The notes beneath the pieces are model-generated. The model was given only the letters and a program-made list of their open reading frames with translations, was not told the origin of the DNA and did no database searches. A stretch of DNA of 64,000 nt from Glaciecola siphonariae (lineage in GTDB: Bacteria; Pseudomonadota; Gammaproteobacteria; Enterobacterales; Alteromonadaceae). A program made the position numbers and the translations under genes. The DNA is taken from contig NZ_JBHSGU010000002.1 of NCBI RefSeq assembly GCF_042652645.1, positions 1,116,001-1,180,000 of the forward strand, written 5' to 3'. Positions 63,934 to 64,000 of this stretch are shown here, piece after piece. Position 1 is the stretch's first letter. The number at the start of each line of letters is the position of its first letter.

Positions 63934-64000
63934 TTAACGAGGCACATCGAGCATAACAATTTCACGCCCCAGTTCTTTCAGTTGAGGCGCTATGTTGGCG
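63934..64000 (-). CDS. 3' end of an unidentified gene
   Basis: The last 21 codons of a minus-strand gene entering from the right edge: the frame reads ANIAPQLKELGREIVMLDVP, then Arg and a TAA at 63,934-63,936. It is on the strand of gshA and ends 66 bp upstream of it. The stretch is too short for a family call. Confidence 0.6.
   Translation of the reverse strand, partial: ANIAPQLKELGREIVMLDVPR

Noticed and set aside
1..64000. CRISPR array, rRNA genes or prophage
   Set aside because: No regularly spaced identical repeats, no rRNA sequence and no phage structural genes were seen.

Overview
The window is a chromosomal segment from a marine gammaproteobacterium, most likely an Alteromonadaceae member (Alteromonas/Glaciecola type). 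The reasons are conserved gene orders shared with E. coli (fadD-lipoprotein-tsaB-yoaA, rsxABCDGE-nth, smrB/prmB-aroC) together with genes typical of marine Alteromonadales: a MotY for a sodium-driven polar flagellum, a CIO-type bd oxidase, NatAB-like ABC genes and secreted lipoprotein peptidases. This placement comes from reading the proteins, not from a database search.

Positions 1-24,400 are ordinary housekeeping DNA. They hold fadD (its C-terminal part lies beyond the left edge), an alpha/beta hydrolase, a Slp-type lipoprotein, tsaB and yoaA; a NatAB-like ABC exporter; a Yip1-like membrane protein; a diguanylate cyclase with intact GGEEY and RxxD sites; DUF3025; an M28 lipoprotein peptidase; asnB; divergent queE and queC of queuosine synthesis; a LysR regulator; uvrB; and a MATE pump. 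An AT-rich stretch of about 0.8 kb with a back-to-back pair of DnaA-type boxes precedes two identical tRNA-Asn genes driven by a near-consensus promoter.

Positions 24,500-31,750 carry the complete Rsx/Rnf electron-transfer operon with nth, then a PadR regulator and its HAAS-domain membrane partner. Positions 31,800-45,500 are an accessory island. It starts with a serine hydrolase whose 3' end is duplicated (460 bp) around a two-gene cassette. Then come a frameshifted IS3-family element, an uncharacterised three-gene module (secreted Gly-rich Cys-containing protein, anchored ankyrin-like protein, small membrane protein), IS91 and GIY-YIG remnants, a frameshifted IS4-family element, an intact ISNCY-type element with iterated ends and 17-bp direct repeats, a broken IS110-family element of the IS1111 type, a ParE/ParD-like toxin-antitoxin pair and a small lipoprotein flanked by diverged repeats.

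Positions 45,500-64,000 return to core genes: a GbsR-like regulator and CIO-type cydAB behind an FNR-like site, the ylqF GTPase, a glycerophosphodiesterase, motY, rnt, bfd behind a Fur-like site, grxD, sodB, an S9 peptidase, the prmB-aroC-MFS operon, smrB, a 40-residue DUF3149-like membrane peptide with two FNR-like sites upstream, a lytic transglycosylase lipoprotein, gshA (TTG start) and the tail of an unidentified gene at the right edge.

The most interesting unexplained structures are the DnaA-box region upstream of the tRNAs, the three-gene module at 36,352-38,349, the duplicated gene tail framing a two-gene cassette, the iterated ends of the ISNCY element, and the long 3' non-coding part of the IS1111-type element, where a target-guiding RNA would be expected.
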